A stretch of 64,000 nucleotides of DNA from Patiria miniata (lineage: Eukaryota; Echinodermata; Asteroidea; Valvatida; Asterinidae). Position 1 is the first letter of the stretch; every line of letters starts with the position of its first letter. Under the pieces are notes generated by a model. That model did no database searches. It was not told the DNA's origin and saw nothing but the letters and a program-made list of their open reading frames with translations. This document shows positions 11,381-23,144 of the stretch, piece after piece. Position numbers and translations under genes: made by a program. The stretch covers positions 15,314,927 to 15,378,926 of the forward strand of contig NW_024037063.1 in the NCBI RefSeq assembly GCF_015706575.1, written 5' to 3'.

Positions 11381-14300
11381 ATGTCCGTGCCGTGCCAGAG
11401 CGGCATGCCTGTCCCAACCCACGAGCCACCCGGCGTTCAACCAGAGCTCATGAGCGATGCGGCGGGGGATGCTCGGGGGTGCTGCACGGCGCAGCTTGCT
11501 CCATCAGACAAGCAAGACGGACTGGACATCTCAGAGATTCTCGCGGACATACCACAGCCTGGATCCACAGCGACATCACCATCAACAGGGCCAAGGAATC
11601 TGGACGAGGGGTGGGCGTGGCTGATCATGATTGCCGCCCTTTTTACTCACATTCTGACCTTTGGCATGAGCTATGCCACTCTGGGGGCGTTCCATGTCGA
11701 GCTCTTGAAGGAGTTTGGAGGAAGTAACGCCGAAACGTCTTGGACTGGTTCTATCATGCTTGGGATGATGCTATGCACTGGTACGTGAACTAATATCTCA
11801 AAGAGAAATGCCCAATGTCTCAAATTTACTCGGTACCATTTTCCCAGAACTGCCATGCCCTTAAATCAAGCTGGCAGATAGAGAACGAAGATATTATGTT
11901 TTAAGGGAAGAGGGAGGTTTTCATACTATTTTGGTATAGCTGTGCTTCGCACTTGCATACAGGGTGCTTTTTAGGCTGTTCAAAGCACCTGTGGATTTTT
12001 TTTTATATTTGGTCATCGAAATTTTTTCGGCGTGGCAGCGATAAAATGTTTCAGAATAGCCTTCATTATTCAGAACGTTTTGAATGGAAACATGTCTTGG
12101 CAATCGTGCAAGATTTCAAGCAGCTTTTTATAATTTAAAGATGAATTCCCCGTGCTTTTTCGAGTTTGACCCGAAAAAAGTAGATTGTTTTCTTTTGCTA
12201 TTTTTATGGCAATATACATGTAGTTATTCACTTTTAAATAAGACATCGAACAAAAAAAAAATCATTTTTTCTTGCAAAGTAAATTTTCAACGATAATTTT
12301 TTTTCCTACTTTTTTTCACTAATATAAAGTCTTTTGACAGTTTTAATCTTCTTTCAATTAACAGGCCCATTGATAAGCGTTTTCATTGATAAGTTTGGTG
12401 CATGCGCAGTAGCTGTAGTGGGCGGGGCCTTTGCATCAGCTGGTTTCATTCTCAGTGCCATGGCAACAAGCCTGCTTCATCTGTATTTCTCGTTCGGGGT
12501 TCTGGCTGGTAAGTGTGCTAAGTTGACTTGTTTGCATGCACTGCATTAAGTATAATAACCATCCCTTGTTCTTTAACTGACACTCAAAGTTATCGCATTC
12601 AATGATTTTCCCATGTTCCTGTAATTTAAGATAAGGAACACAAAGAACTGTGTACGCAGCTGGTCACAACAGGAATGAACTATTTAATTATCAATATGCC
12701 TAATGTTGGTAATGACCTATTCACATTATCCTCTGGATGCAGGCCTTGGTTTCGGGATGAGCTACCTCCCATGTATCGTCATGCTGGGCCATTTCTTCGA
12801 GCGTCGGCGTGCGTTTGCTGCCGGTATCTCAGCGTCAGGTTCAGGCCTTGGAACCTTCATCTTCGCCCCAGTCAACCAGAGCCTTCTAGCCAACTTCGGC
12901 TGGAGGCAATCGTTTGTTGTCCTTGGAGTCCTGGAGCTCATGCTGTGCGTGTGCGGCTTCACGTACTTGAAGAGGAAAATCCCAGTGCGTGGGTTGGTGT
13001 CTGAAGGCGATGGTGGAGATGCTAACGAGGATGGCAGCGAGGGGGCAGGAATAGCCGAGGCGAATACGGAAGCCTCTTCCCCATCTGTGGCCATTTTCAG
13101 CCGCCCAGACACTGGGACAAGCATGCAGAGCTTCAACTCCCTCCGGTCGAACAAGGCGCACACCCCCGTGGGCAGTTGGACGCAGAGTATCGGCGTCAAA
13201 ATGGGCAGGAATGTGCTGCTACCGTCACCTCGGAATTCACCGCTGCCGGCCTCGCCTGTTCTGCTTGATAGCTTCTTCGGTCTTCCGTCACTGTCGGCTG
13301 CTGCATCAAGCAACTTCAGAGGGTCCTCTCTCGCCAACAACTCATCGTTGGGTGAAGCAGGGAGTCAAGTCTCCCCATCCGGACCGATTCCGACGATAGA
13401 AATCACCTATGCCTCGTCGCCTCCGTCCAAAGTGGCAAGCCCTTTAGCCCAGTCGCCTGATGCAGGCGAATTAATGGTAGGCAGCTGGCAGCAGAGTGTG
13501 GTTGTCAGGGCAGGTCTGAGCACCTTCTTACAATCTCCGATCACCTCTCCCATCGCTGATTCACCCCTGGCTATGGACAACACCTCACGGGACAACGTCT
13601 CAAGACTATCAGTGCCATCAACGCAGGAGTTTTCTCTGGAGAAATCTGCGGGGTCTTCATCCCAGAACCACCTCCCAACAACCAGTGCACTCGATTGCGT
13701 CCCAGAGAAAGAGAGACTCTACCCCGTGTTGAATGACCTCGCAGATCACAGTGGCACTATTTCAGTCACCAACATCGAAGCAGGACTCCCAACGATCTGG
13801 AGGAGGAAAGTCTTCCTGCAAACCCAGAAGGGGAAGACAAGCCTGACGTTAAACTCACAAGAAACTGCAAGGAGTGCGTGAGCACCCTGTCTATCATTTG
13901 CGGCTTGTTTCACAATCGCTTCTTCGTTTTTTTCTGGCTGTCTGGCTTCATTCTGTGCATCGGCTACCAGCTTCCGTACATGTATTTCAAGGCCTTCGCT
14001 CTGTCTCGGGGTCTGGAACAAGACGCCTGGGCCGTGATCCTGGCTGTCATGGGTATCACGGACACGGTGGGCAGGCTCATTGTTGGCTCTGTCTTCGACC
14101 GTGTCATGTGTGTCTCGCACCGTTTGATGGGATACCTAGCTTCGCTGTTCATATCTAGTATCTTGCTAGCTCTGATGTCGACTGCCTCTACCTACACCAC
14201 TCTTGCTATGACAGCAACGACTTACACCCTAGTTGCAGGGTCTACAGATCCACTGGTGCCTGCCCTCCTGATCGAGTATGTGGGACTGGACTCGCTTGGT

Positions 14301-15145
14301 TACTCCTTTGGATTGGTCATTGAGATGCAAGGAATTGGCTTCCTGGTGGGACCTCCTCTTGCCGGTAAGTTCTTGGGGCAGGATCATGATGATTTGATAA
14401 TAATCGCTGATTGCGGCAAATACCATTTGCTTCAAATCAAACCACAATGTCGTATTCCATGGTAACTATCCGCATAGTGGTTCTTAGAGAGGGCGGATCC
14501 TCAATAACAAATCGTTAAAACGCTTTCATTTTATGTAAACAAACTCCAAACTCTCTCGTAAAATATTGTGGCGACACTGGTTTTCCAATTAATCTATTTT
14601 TTTTTTGTTGCCCCACTGAATGGTCTAGGTCTAGAATCGTAACTGAGTAGGCCTACGCCTGTTATTAGTCCCCCAGTGTCTTCACTAGCAAATAATAGTC
14701 CAACTGAATTGCAAAAGGTTCATGAATTAAAAACAAAAGCAGTTATTCAAAAATAACGTTAATGATCGAGACACCTTTGCGACGACGTTCACTCCAAATC
14801 ATCTTCTTTTAATATTAGTTTCGAGTCCTATACAATTCGCAAGTGACGTACATTTTCATTGCTTTTTTCGGCTTGCGGAGATATTAGGCTCCAGATATCA
14901 TTGTATGTTCTGCAAAGGCTCCCTCTGTTTACCAATTATTCATGCTAGGTTACGTGTACGAATACGCCCAGGACTATGGGTCAGTCATGATAGTCGGAGC
15001 TGTCGCCTTCTTCGGCAGCGGTCTGGTACTGATTCTAGAACCGATCTTGGGATGCGTACAGGCGTGGCGAGCAAAGCGTCGCCAGGATAATACTCGGGAA
15101 GAAGAAACGGCCGACGTGGAAATGGCTGAACTTACAGCAGCCTGA
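11381..15145 (+). CDS. Monocarboxylate transporter-like protein (SLC16/MCT family), five coding exons
   Basis: A major-facilitator transporter of the plasma membrane, expected to move monocarboxylates or related solutes. Exons: 11381-11780, 12365-12508, 12743-14364 (containing a frameshift) and 14949-15145; an extra intron near 13.7-13.9 kb is possible, giving the fifth. All introns recognised are GT-AG and split glycine codons in phase 1. An in-frame TAA just upstream (11375-11377) fixes the ATG at 11381. The first MCT signature is LDEGWAWLI (residue about 75, start of helix 1). The second is HFFERRRAFAAGISASGSG. Helix 8 has ITDTVGRL, keeping the Asp/Arg pair, four residues apart, that corresponds to MCT1 D302/R306. 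The loop between helices 6 and 7 is about 300 residues, Ser/Pro-rich and much longer than in classical MCTs. The frame changes between 13737 and 13881; one missing base restores 787 residues. The exact paralogue (MCT12/14-like or other) was not determined. Confidence 0.88.
13168..13581 (+). repeat. Duplicated motif in the cytoplasmic loop of the MCT-like protein
   Basis: Two protein segments of about 35 residues, encoded at 13168-13272 and 13478-13581, align without gaps. Both start VGSW(T/Q)QS, continue with a basic/hydrophobic stretch (GVKMGRNVLL versus VVRAGLSTFL), and end in an SP-rich block (SPRNSPLPASP versus SPITSPIADSP). Nucleotide identity is low, so the duplication is old and selected at the protein level. 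The SP dipeptides look like proline-directed kinase sites; that role is inference. Confidence 0.7.
13737..13881 (+). other. Frameshift interval in the MCT-like gene
   Basis: The upstream frame ends at TGA 13879-13881, while the downstream frame is open from 13737. The switch needs one inserted base (or a short intron of length 2 modulo 3). A natural protein join is the acidic segment LEEESLPANPEGEDKPDV leading into helix 7 (VSTLSIICGLF). No convincing intron boundary was found, so a single-base assembly deletion is the simplest reading. Confidence 0.7.
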
Positions 15146-15457
15146 GTCATTCTGGTAATGTGGGTGGAGACGATTGGCCGGACCACTCTGGACACAAAAT
15201 GGCTAACAGAACTCCAGTTGCACACACACACACACAACTTGACACGTTACGGACAAATTGGGATTAGCTACCATTTGGTGTCCATTGTCTGCACTGTATA
15301 CATGTATATTGCAACTCTGTTGCGCACATCAGAGGATACGTCTTTTGGCTCTGTTGGCGAAACCGGACCGTTGACAAAGCCAAATAACAATTTACCTAAT
15401 ATAAGAAGCTGTTTCATTAAACTCTGCGAGTTGAAACCCTGCAAATGATGCAAGGTT

Positions 15458-15463
15458 AATAAA
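15458..15463 (+). terminator. Candidate polyadenylation signal of the MCT-like gene
   Basis: AATAAA lies about 310 bases after the stop codon and is followed by AT-rich sequence. It is the first canonical signal downstream. Confidence 0.5.
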
Positions 15464-18284
15464 TAGAGAAAATAACAAATATATAAAGAACGGCATCTCC
15501 GAAAAAAAATATATTGTGGGAGCTGAATTTCCTATATTTACGAATTAATTATAAATCAGTCAATCATGAATCATAATTTTAAAATTCCTGTCAAATCCCT
15601 TCACGTTAAAAAAAAAAACCAACCCATTGTAATGATGATATTATACCTGTATGTTTTGTAACCATGGAGACTGGTTGAATCAAACTTAGTTTTGGAGAGT
15701 TCAAACTGTAATAAAACCAAATTACCAAATTACCAAATAATCGAAATTGAAAAATAAATATTCTACAAAAGTTCAACGTTGTGTCTGTGTTGCTTTTCAT
15801 AAACAGTTCTAAAGCAGACACTTTGCATTGTTGTTACGCGCTACTCACGTCGTAATAAGCAAACGACTTTGCGTGCGCATTCTTAATGTACATGACAGAC
15901 CAATCCAGCCACCTCTCAATATCACAGAGGCCCCCTTCACAGAACTGTGCTCGCTGAAGCTCAAAAGTCAAATAATCCATCACGAGCATGTCGCTTCAGG
16001 GTGCACAATGGTTCCTCCATCGAAGGGGGCCTCGTTGGTGTCCAGCGATCAGCGCCCTCTATCGGTCCTGCAAAGAGTCCATGTAAAATACATGTAACTC
16101 AAACCACGCCCCTTCCTTTCTACCCTTTTCACCGTGTTTAGACCTCCAAGGAGAAGACAGGTATTGCAACCACACACTTTGTTTCATTTACAGAAATTTT
16201 CAGTTTAATACAAAATTGAAATTAAAACTTAATGAATAAACAAAATCATCATATTTGTATTAAATAAAACCGTAAAACAAGTTACACATAATCGTGTTAA
16301 AAAACGTACCGGGGTAGATTCAATCTGTTTTCATAACGCATATCCAGTATGGAACTAGTCCCCTCTAGTCTATTTCCTCAATGTCACCAGTCTAATGATA
16401 GACCAAAATTTTACCGGCCAGATGGCGGACACAAGGATAACCACCAGTTTCATAACCATCCTAATACACCTGTCAATTATAAGACACATACCATGACCCC
16501 TTCCCCAATGATGTGTCAAGAGTGTGTCATGTCCTTATTGGCTGTGACACAGGGGTGTATCAAGCCAAGATTTGGTGTGTCAAACATATTTATGGGGCAC
16601 GTCGCTTTTCCTCAGTAGGTGTGTCACAATCTGTGAAAGGTGGGTCCAAAATGTTGCCAAATAACGTCAAAACTACACATTTGGTGCTTTACTATTCTGA
16701 CGCAGGGGGTGTATAGATTCCACATAAGGATGACCCACTGTTGGACGATGACACACCATTGCCTGGGTGTTTTTTAACACCCTTCTCCCATTCCAAGAAA
16801 CACCTTGTTCGGTGTTCATAATTACAAGATTTGAAAGTGAAAATCTAAATCATTTGACCTGCATTTTTCAAATACATTTTGCATTTCTTAATAGATGTCA
16901 ATACAAGCCCCTATATATATACACACATGTAAACATTATGTTCTTCAATTGCAAAGTTGGCGTACCGGTAGCGGCCATCTTAAAAGGGCACCTTACATGT
17001 ACATGTACAATGTATGGTATTTTAATTCTGTAACAATGAATGCACAGAAAGGTTCACTCATGCATATTCAAGCAAGTCAAAGGCATTGCTCTTTCAGATG
17101 GCTGCTACTCATAAGGTCTATACAAGAACAAATCTTAATGACAACAAAGTAAGTAATGAGAAAGGCCATGGGAGATATGTGCCGTAGACTTTGTGTTAAA
17201 AGGGCAGTGCATATGTGGAAGGTGATACACGAGACTTGTTCCGGTCCCTCCATTGTCCTTCAGACTTTGAATGTAGGGACAGGTCCATTACCAAGCAACG
17301 TAAGTCCGCAATTACCGACCACGTTGCAGCCACCAACCACACCATAAAATGGGACAATGCCACTGTGATTTGATGGAGAACCTGACAAAACTAGATGATG
17401 GCTCAGGAAGGCCATATGGATCAGACGCAGGGGGAGAACACTCTCAATAAAGATGGCGGGGAATACAAGCTCCATGACCAACTAGTCCAAGCCATGCCCA
17501 CAACGCCCTCTATGACGACCAAGAAAGGGTATAAAAGGCAGTTGAGCATTGGACATGGTTGCTTTTCTGACAAAGCTCCTAGCTTACAATGTACATACGT
17601 AGGAGTAAACGTAAAAAAAATAAATCCAACATCTACACTTTTTTGGTTTAAAACAAATGAACCTCCTAATTTATGTCTTACGATTAAGCCATAATAAAGG
17701 TCAAGTTCATAGCTAGGTTAGCTATGAACTATACTTAAACCCTAACAGAACTCAACCCATCAAACCCCAATGGCATATTTTGTTGGAATCTGTCAGGATG
17801 GGTACAGTACTCCTATTAACCGACAGTCTTTTACACTGGGTTGGCACAGGTCCAGAATCAAAGTCAGAAATATGTGTGTGCAGTTTCCGGTATTGGAATT
17901 TGCCAGGATGGGTATGGTTTCTAGTTAATCATGCTAGGAAGTTACGGTTAGTGAATGCATATTTTTTAATAATCCCCAATTTCAGTAGATTTCAACTTAC
18001 CTTTTTTTTCCCAAGTGAGAGAATTATAATCAAACATTAATACACAAATCCTTTATATCACTTGGTACATCTTAAATGAGAAAAGAGGGTAACAGTTTAA
18101 GAAAAAAAAAAGCAGCACTGATGAAATTGTGGAAAGGGAACAGAAAATTTAACCAAACCATTACTTTCATAGTTGTATTTTTTTATTAGAAGTTACTGAG
18201 TTTATAAACTGTTTTAAGTTCTGATGATTTTGTGATCCAAAATATCCAACATTCCCAATAATCCATGACAACAAACCCACCTAT
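15464..18284. other. Gene-free intergenic stretch
   Basis: No supported exon. It includes a small foldback at 15927-16033 and ATG-containing GATGGCGG words at about 16421 and 17449 whose ORFs close after a few codons. A segment at 17740-17935 belongs to the same family as 20150-20340 ('ttttgttggaatctg', 'catcaaaccccaa'-type words). A perfect short palindrome lies at about 17706-17729. Confidence 0.5.
15927..16033. mobile_element. Foldback element
   Basis: GAGGCCCCCTTC (15927-15938) pairs with GAAGGGGGCCTC (16022-16033); inner segments around 15950 and 15990 also pair partly (CGCTGAAGC / GCTTCAG). Confidence 0.5.
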
Positions 18285-18469
18285 GTAAACACCAGTAATC
18301 GTGGACCCCCTATTGTCCCTAATCCTCATTCCTTTGCTTGTACTCAATGTTTTAACAACAGCTCTCACGGTTTTGTACACAAATTTCAATCGTGGACGTT
18401 CGGTCCATCGTGGACGTATTGTTTGTGCCCTAACCCTTTTGTCCTAGGTCCACGATTGCCGGTGTTTAC
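18285..18469. mobile_element. 185-bp MITE
   Basis: A 22-bp terminal inverted repeat (GTAAACACC...ATCGTGGAC on the left, GTCCACGATTGCCGGTGTTTAC region on the right) with two mismatches. Internal 'atcgtggacgt' words echo the arms. No ORF. Confidence 0.65.
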
Positions 18470-19213
18470 ATACTCATTGTAACACATGGGCAAAAAGGGA
18501 CAGAAGTTTCACAATAAACCATTGTTAAAAGTGATGTCAATCATCATCATCATTTTTTCCTTTAAAGGTAATGTACAACATTTGCAAACATTAAAAAATG
18601 AAACCACCAAATTATTATGAAATACCTTACTTGACTATGAGTGAATAATAGTCTAAGGCCAAAAAAAATAAGTCTCCGGTTTCTGTATGGAGCTTTCCCA
18701 AAAAGTGGTGCGGCGACGCGGCTTTTTTTTTTTTTTCCTGATTTTTTTGCCTCAAATGTCGGCTGATGACTGCAAATGGTGCCCGACTAGACTAGTGCAA
18801 ATACATGGGAGTCCAGGAAGCCATGTAAAGCTATTTTCGATCAAACCCCATCTAAAAACACGTTAAAATTGTGCAGCAGCAGGATTCAGTCAAACCAGTG
18901 AATTTGGCGGTTTTGAGACATCATCTTTCATTGAAAAAAAAAACTTTTTCATTTTGCCGACGCGCATGGCTACGGCGACGCGTGCGCATACCAGAAACAG
19001 GAGACTTTTTTTTTTGGCCTAAAGCATTGTACATGTATGAAACCATTGAGCCTAGCATGCTGTCATTTTTAAGGAAAGTGCAATTTGTATTCCAACGATA
19101 GCTCCGCCAACCATAGTTGGACAAAAACCCCAGCTTTTTTTCAAATGCTACCCCCACTGGACTGATTTAGTTAGTCCACATGTTGTCTGCGATCGGTAAT
19201 GTGTGTAGCCTGC

Positions 19214-19297
19214 TAGTCTGGTTCCCTGACCTGATAATTCCTGTTGTCTATAAATTGCTCCGTTTTGCCTGAAGTGTAGGGTCAGGGAACCAGACTA
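19214..19297. mobile_element. 84-bp foldback, same family as window start
   Basis: TAGTCTGGTTCCCTGACC (19214-19231) is the exact reverse complement of 19280-19297. A related but diverged copy lies at 6-92 and a fragment at about 24250. Confidence 0.75.
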
Positions 19298-19678
19298 CAA
19301 GAACAGTCAGTGTAACACTATTTTCTATAAAAAAGTAACCCCCAAGGCCGTCCATTTCTGAATATTACAGCAAAAGCAAATGTTATACAGTCGTGTCTCG
19401 TTATAACAAACTCGTTCGGACCTAGCCAATTGTTTGTTATATCAGAATTTTGTATTAAGAGGAACATCAGTCCCATTCATTGTGCTCATAAATGCACAGT
19501 CGGACCAAGGCTTTATGTTTGTTATATAACCAGAATTTTGTATTAACAGAGTTTATACTAACGAGAGTCGACTGTACAGTATGTATGTTATCTTGAGCCT
19601 TAATTCCTCCACATTTAATATTTTTGACACATCTGAGGGAGTAGGGTTTAGAAAATGGCTCGGGACAACCAAACAAGG

Positions 19679-19684
19679 TTTATT
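19679..19684 (-). terminator. Candidate polyadenylation signal of UBL4A
   Basis: AATAAA on the - strand, about 165 bases after the UBL4A stop codon. Confidence 0.4.
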
Positions 19685-19764
19685 TGGTTAATTGTTGTAA
19701 AAAAAAAACACAGAAAAAAAACAGGTACACGCACATAATCATCCAAGTGTTTGAAAGGTCTTAC

Positions 19765-19836
19765 ATTGTACATATCCACTATCTGTCTCTGTAAATGACT
19801 CAGAGTGCCAGCGGTCCATGGTTCGAACCCGCCCAA
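19765..19836 (+). repeat. tRNA-derived SINE fragment
   Basis: A GTCCATGGTTCGAACCCGCC segment (about 19812-19832) is a near-perfect box B, preceded by ctgtctctgta-type anticodon-arm sequence. The box A half is not recognisable. It falls in the 3' untranslated region of UBL4A in antisense orientation. Confidence 0.4.
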
Positions 19837-19847
19837 AGAGACAACGA

Positions 19848-22800
19848 TCATTTGCTGTGCTTAAGACAGGTGAGTTCAGGATAAGGAAAACAAGTCTGAC
19901 GGATTTGCGTCTTAGCTCGTTGATGGCCTGCTTCATTGCTGTCGGGGTGAACTCCAAGCTTAGACATGGATATCCTCTCAATATCGTCGAGACTAAGACT
20001 GGAAATATTGGTTGAAAATTCCTGAATGAAATAAATAACAAATTTGTATTGTTAAAATCTAAATAAACACCATTTTGAAGTTCAAAAAAAACAGATATTT
20101 TCATATCTGTGACATCTTCAAACACTTTCTTATTCTACAATCGGCATTAACCCTAACCACCCCAACCCTTCAACATCCAACCACATGTTTTGTTGGAATC
20201 TGTTGGAATGAGGACTGCACCAATAAACTGATTATGCTTTACTTGGGGTCAGGCATGCCACCATTATCAGAGTCTAACAGTTTGGGTGTTGAGTTTACCA
20301 TATGGTGTTGGATTTTGCAAGAGTGAGGAAGGTTCCTAGAAAATCACTCAAGGCGGTTAGGGTTACCCCTCAGCCGCTCAATCCAACGGGATATCACTAC
20401 TTTTACATTTCTGTAGGTTCCTGTTGGATTGAGCAGTAAACCCCTGTAGATATTCCTGTTGAAATTTGTTGGATTCAGCAGGCAACTGAAAACATTCAGA
20501 GTCAGATTCTGTTGGATACTGGTAAATAACGCCAAGTTGGACTCTGTTGGATCCAGCAGCAAAACACAAACAATAAGGCACGGTTGGATTCTGTTGGATT
20601 CAGCATGCCAGTCATAATATATTTCCAGGCACCCAACAACTTGGCAAGTTGGGTTGTGTGGGTCTGTGTTGGATTGAGCAGGAAACTCATACGAGTAGCC
20701 GTTGGACTCTGTTGGATTTAGCAGGGTAGTCCTGGGGAACTACAATGTATTACAGGGGTTTAAAGAGTAAAATTTTGAAGATTATCCTGATTCTATGTGA
20801 ACCACTTCCTTTTTTGAATTCACAATAATGTCTATTTTCAAAGACTGGTTTGAGCAACTCTCACTTTTTTAAACTCTTCGAGAATCTTTTCGGCGTCGGA
20901 CGATGTGAAGTGTTTCTGCAGCAATCCCTGTAACTCTTCCCACAATGCAGTGCTCTTTCCTATTCTGGAGGCACTGGTCAGTTCTCCGAGGCGTCGGGTC
21001 TACGTATGACGAGGTGTATCTTTGTGTCTGGCCCAATGTTGTAGTCACATAAAGATTTCCATCTGTGGGAAGTTGAGTCAACAGAGTAATCAAAGACAGT
21101 TAGCGACACTAATAAATCTCTGATGCCTGTCTAACTGGCGGAAGGACATTCCCACATTCAGATACGAACAGGCATGCAACTGTGAAGTAGCAATAAAAGT
21201 GGAAATTCTGTACATTTTCGAATTAATTAGTATTCAATTACTTGAAATTGTGTTGGACTGAATATTCGGAGAACTCACCTGATAACGTTTTCCCTTTGAA
21301 CACAAGTCTCTGTTGATGGACTGGAACGTCTAATTCTTTTGCTACCATCCGTTTGACGGACAAAATGGGTTCTGTCGCCGTTACCTTGAACAAAAACAAA
21401 ATTGCACAACAAAACAGTCCATTGGATCACTGGTTCACAATTTAGCTGCTAAATTGGAATGGATAAAAGATACTTACATGTTCTGCATTTCATTCAAGTG
21501 CATCACAGAGTGTATTTTGTGATGTAAGATTGGTATTAATCTGCTTCAGATTTATTATATTGTTGTGTCAGTAATAAGCCTCTGTATTTGATGACATCAC
21601 ACTTTGTTTACATGTGCACTTTCCTATGGAGCCAGTGGGGGCCACGGTCCACTGAGCACCATAGGAAAGCGCACACGTAAACAAAGTGTGACATCATCAG
21701 TACAGTGGCTTATTGCTAAATATAGAACAGAGACCACTTCAGTCAAATATATACCGTTATCGTTACTTTTAGGACACTTTTTCTTCTGCACAATTTTGAA
21801 ACTTCTAGTTACTTACAGGATGTGTGTTATTTCAAAATTAGGGTTTTCAATCTTGGGAACCTTCTTTTATCTTTTGGTATAAACGGACATGGGGAGAAAA
21901 TGTAACATTCTTATAAAATGAAAGCCTGATGCTGATTGGCTGATAAATAATAATAAAAAAAATAAGCCAATCAGCATCAAACTTTCATGGTGTTCAGCAC
22001 TGTCGCCTGATGCTGATTATCAGCCAATCAGGTTTCATTGTATAAGAATGTCTTGGTTTTCGAGAGTGTTTTGTCGCAGCAATTTCCCAAATAAACCAAA
22101 GCCCTGCCCTCTTTCCAGAAAATTAAACCTGCTGAATTCAAGAACACTGAAGAAGGTGTCATAAGAATCATAACATTAACAAGTCGAGAAATATTAGCAA
22201 GTCACTTTCAGTCATAGTGCAGTTTTGGTGAGTATACAGGAACGGGGTCCTGAAGAAAAAAAGAATGGTGCAACCTGATGCTGTTTTTTCCTTCATTCAT
22301 GACAGGCTATATCACCTAAATGAAGGTCAGTCAGTGCAAAAATGATGATAAGACATTTATCCGGGACTGATGAGAAACATTTCCAATTTTTTTAGGAAAT
22401 ACTTTGACAATTTGCTTGACTCTTGACGTAACTTGTACACAACCACTGAAGTGGTGTCAGGTTGCAGTATTCTTTCCCTAATACATGCTAAAGAAAGATA
22501 ACGATTAATGCATACAGTCACTGCCTCGGACATGTGCTGTGGGATTATAAATTAAAATAAATTCAGGACAATTTTTGAAAACCTTTTCCAAAAAGGGAAA
22601 GGAACCGCTATCCTTTGTTGCTGCCTGACGCTACTTCAGCGGTTGTGTAAAGTTTGACAAAGTCTACGCAGAGTCAAGGAAATTTTCTATTTGTTTCCTC
22701 ATCAAACTGGAAATGTTTCTCACTCTCAGTCCCCCCCCCCCCCCCCCCGATCACATGTCTTATCATCACTTTCGCAATGACTGACCTTTAGTGAGGATAT

Positions 22801-23144
22801 GAAGAAAAAAACAGTGTCAGGTGGCGACATTCTTTTCCTTCTTTGGTCATGTTGCTGTTGGTCGAATTGAAGTCAAACTTGTGGCAGTTGTGCATTTTCA
22901 AGATCCGTATAAATTCTGAAAAAACTGGCAAGTAGCATGACTGGAATTGTTCTAATGGCAGATGTATGAGTAACTTACATACATGTCGTTTCAACCAACA
23001 CGTTTGCAATGAAATGAACAAAAATGAATAGTCCAGTATACTGTATTTATTAGGCTAAAGTTAGGCATGACGTGATTCGAAAATCCTTACCTCCACGCAA
23101 CATTCTCTTCCGTGTGTTTGTAAAATTTTCACCGTTAAGATCAT
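19848..23144 (-). CDS. UBL4A: Ubiquitin-like protein 4A (Get5 homologue), four exons
   Basis: Part of the BAG6-UBL4A-TRC35 complex that hands tail-anchored membrane proteins to the TRC40/GET insertion pathway in the cytosol. Exons on the - strand: 23144-23091, 21384-21279, 21062-20865, 20021-19848. All introns are GT-AG. Exon 1 encodes MILTVKILQTHGRECCVE, like the vertebrate UBL4A start. Exon 2 ends VPVHQQRLVFKGKTLS. Exon 3 gives DG, then SLCDYNIGPDTKIHLVIRRP, the end of the ubiquitin fold, followed by WEELQGLLQKHFTSSDAEKI from the C-terminal Get5 homodimerisation/TUGS region. Exon 4 gives SSLSLDDIERISMSKLGVHP and then a C-terminal extension of about 20 residues ending at TGA 19850-19848. Exon 3 reads through only if two single missing bases are assumed; with them the protein is about 177 residues versus 157 in human. 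It does not end in a di-Gly motif, consistent with a ubiquitin-like domain that is not conjugated. Confidence 0.88.
20360..20740. repeat. Imperfect minisatellite in UBL4A intron 3
   Basis: Words of the type TCTGTTGGATTCAGCA and CCTGTTGGATTGAGCAG recur about ten times at variable spacing. The block continues a dispersed family shared with 17740-17935 and 20150-20340. Confidence 0.7.
20865..21062 (-). other. UBL4A: Two single-base gaps in UBL4A exon 3
   Basis: After the exon-start DG codons the frame moves by one base in the short A run near 21056 (GGAAATCT; one more A would give DGKSLCDYN, as in the family). It moves again near 20965-20985, between RRPDASEN and LTSASRIGK. Both shifts are the loss of one base. 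Exon boundaries and phases agree with neighbouring exons only after both are restored. Confidence 0.8.
21570..21717. mobile_element. 148-bp MITE in UBL4A intron 1
   Basis: GATGACATCACACTTTGTTT (21590 onward) is the inverse of AAACAAAGTGTGACATCATC (ending 21698). Pairing extends outward to about 21570 and 21717 (AGTAATAAGCC / GGCTTATTGCT). Confidence 0.8.
21905..22051. mobile_element. 147-bp MITE in UBL4A intron 1
   Basis: Terminal ACATTCTTATA (21905-21915) and TATAAGAATGT (22041-22051) form perfect ends. Inside are three copies of a CCTGATGCTGATTGGCTGAT-like word: one direct, one inverted, and one further direct/inverted hybrid near 22010. Confidence 0.8.
22258..22838. mobile_element. Foldback element in UBL4A intron 1 (family A, long copy)
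   Basis: The left end, AAGAATGGTGCAACCTGATGC, pairs with the right end GTGTCAGGTGGCGACATTCTT. The arms extend about 200 bp and share 'aatgaaggtcagtca', 'gaaacatttcc' and 'cttcagtggtt'-type words. A compact copy with perfect 23-bp ends lies at 50005-50212. Contains a C run at about 22731-22749. Confidence 0.75.

Noticed and set aside
12762..13340. 192-residue - strand ORF inside the MCT-like gene
   Set aside because: Antisense shadow of the conserved transporter exon.
16421..16500. GATGGCGG start words at 16421 and 17449 as further first exons
   Set aside because: The first gives only a short hydrophobic ORF without a donor, and the second stops after about ten codons.
20022..20864. A hidden microexon in UBL4A between exons 3 and 4
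   Set aside because: First suspected because an acceptor at 19999 gave the wrong phase. The upstream acceptor at 20022-20023 gives phase 0 and exactly the expected number of residues (EFSTNISSLSLDDIER), so no extra exon is needed.
20865..21062. UBL4A as a processed or dead pseudogene
   Set aside because: All three introns with good splice sites are present and phases agree; only two single-base losses disturb the frame, which is better explained by assembly error.
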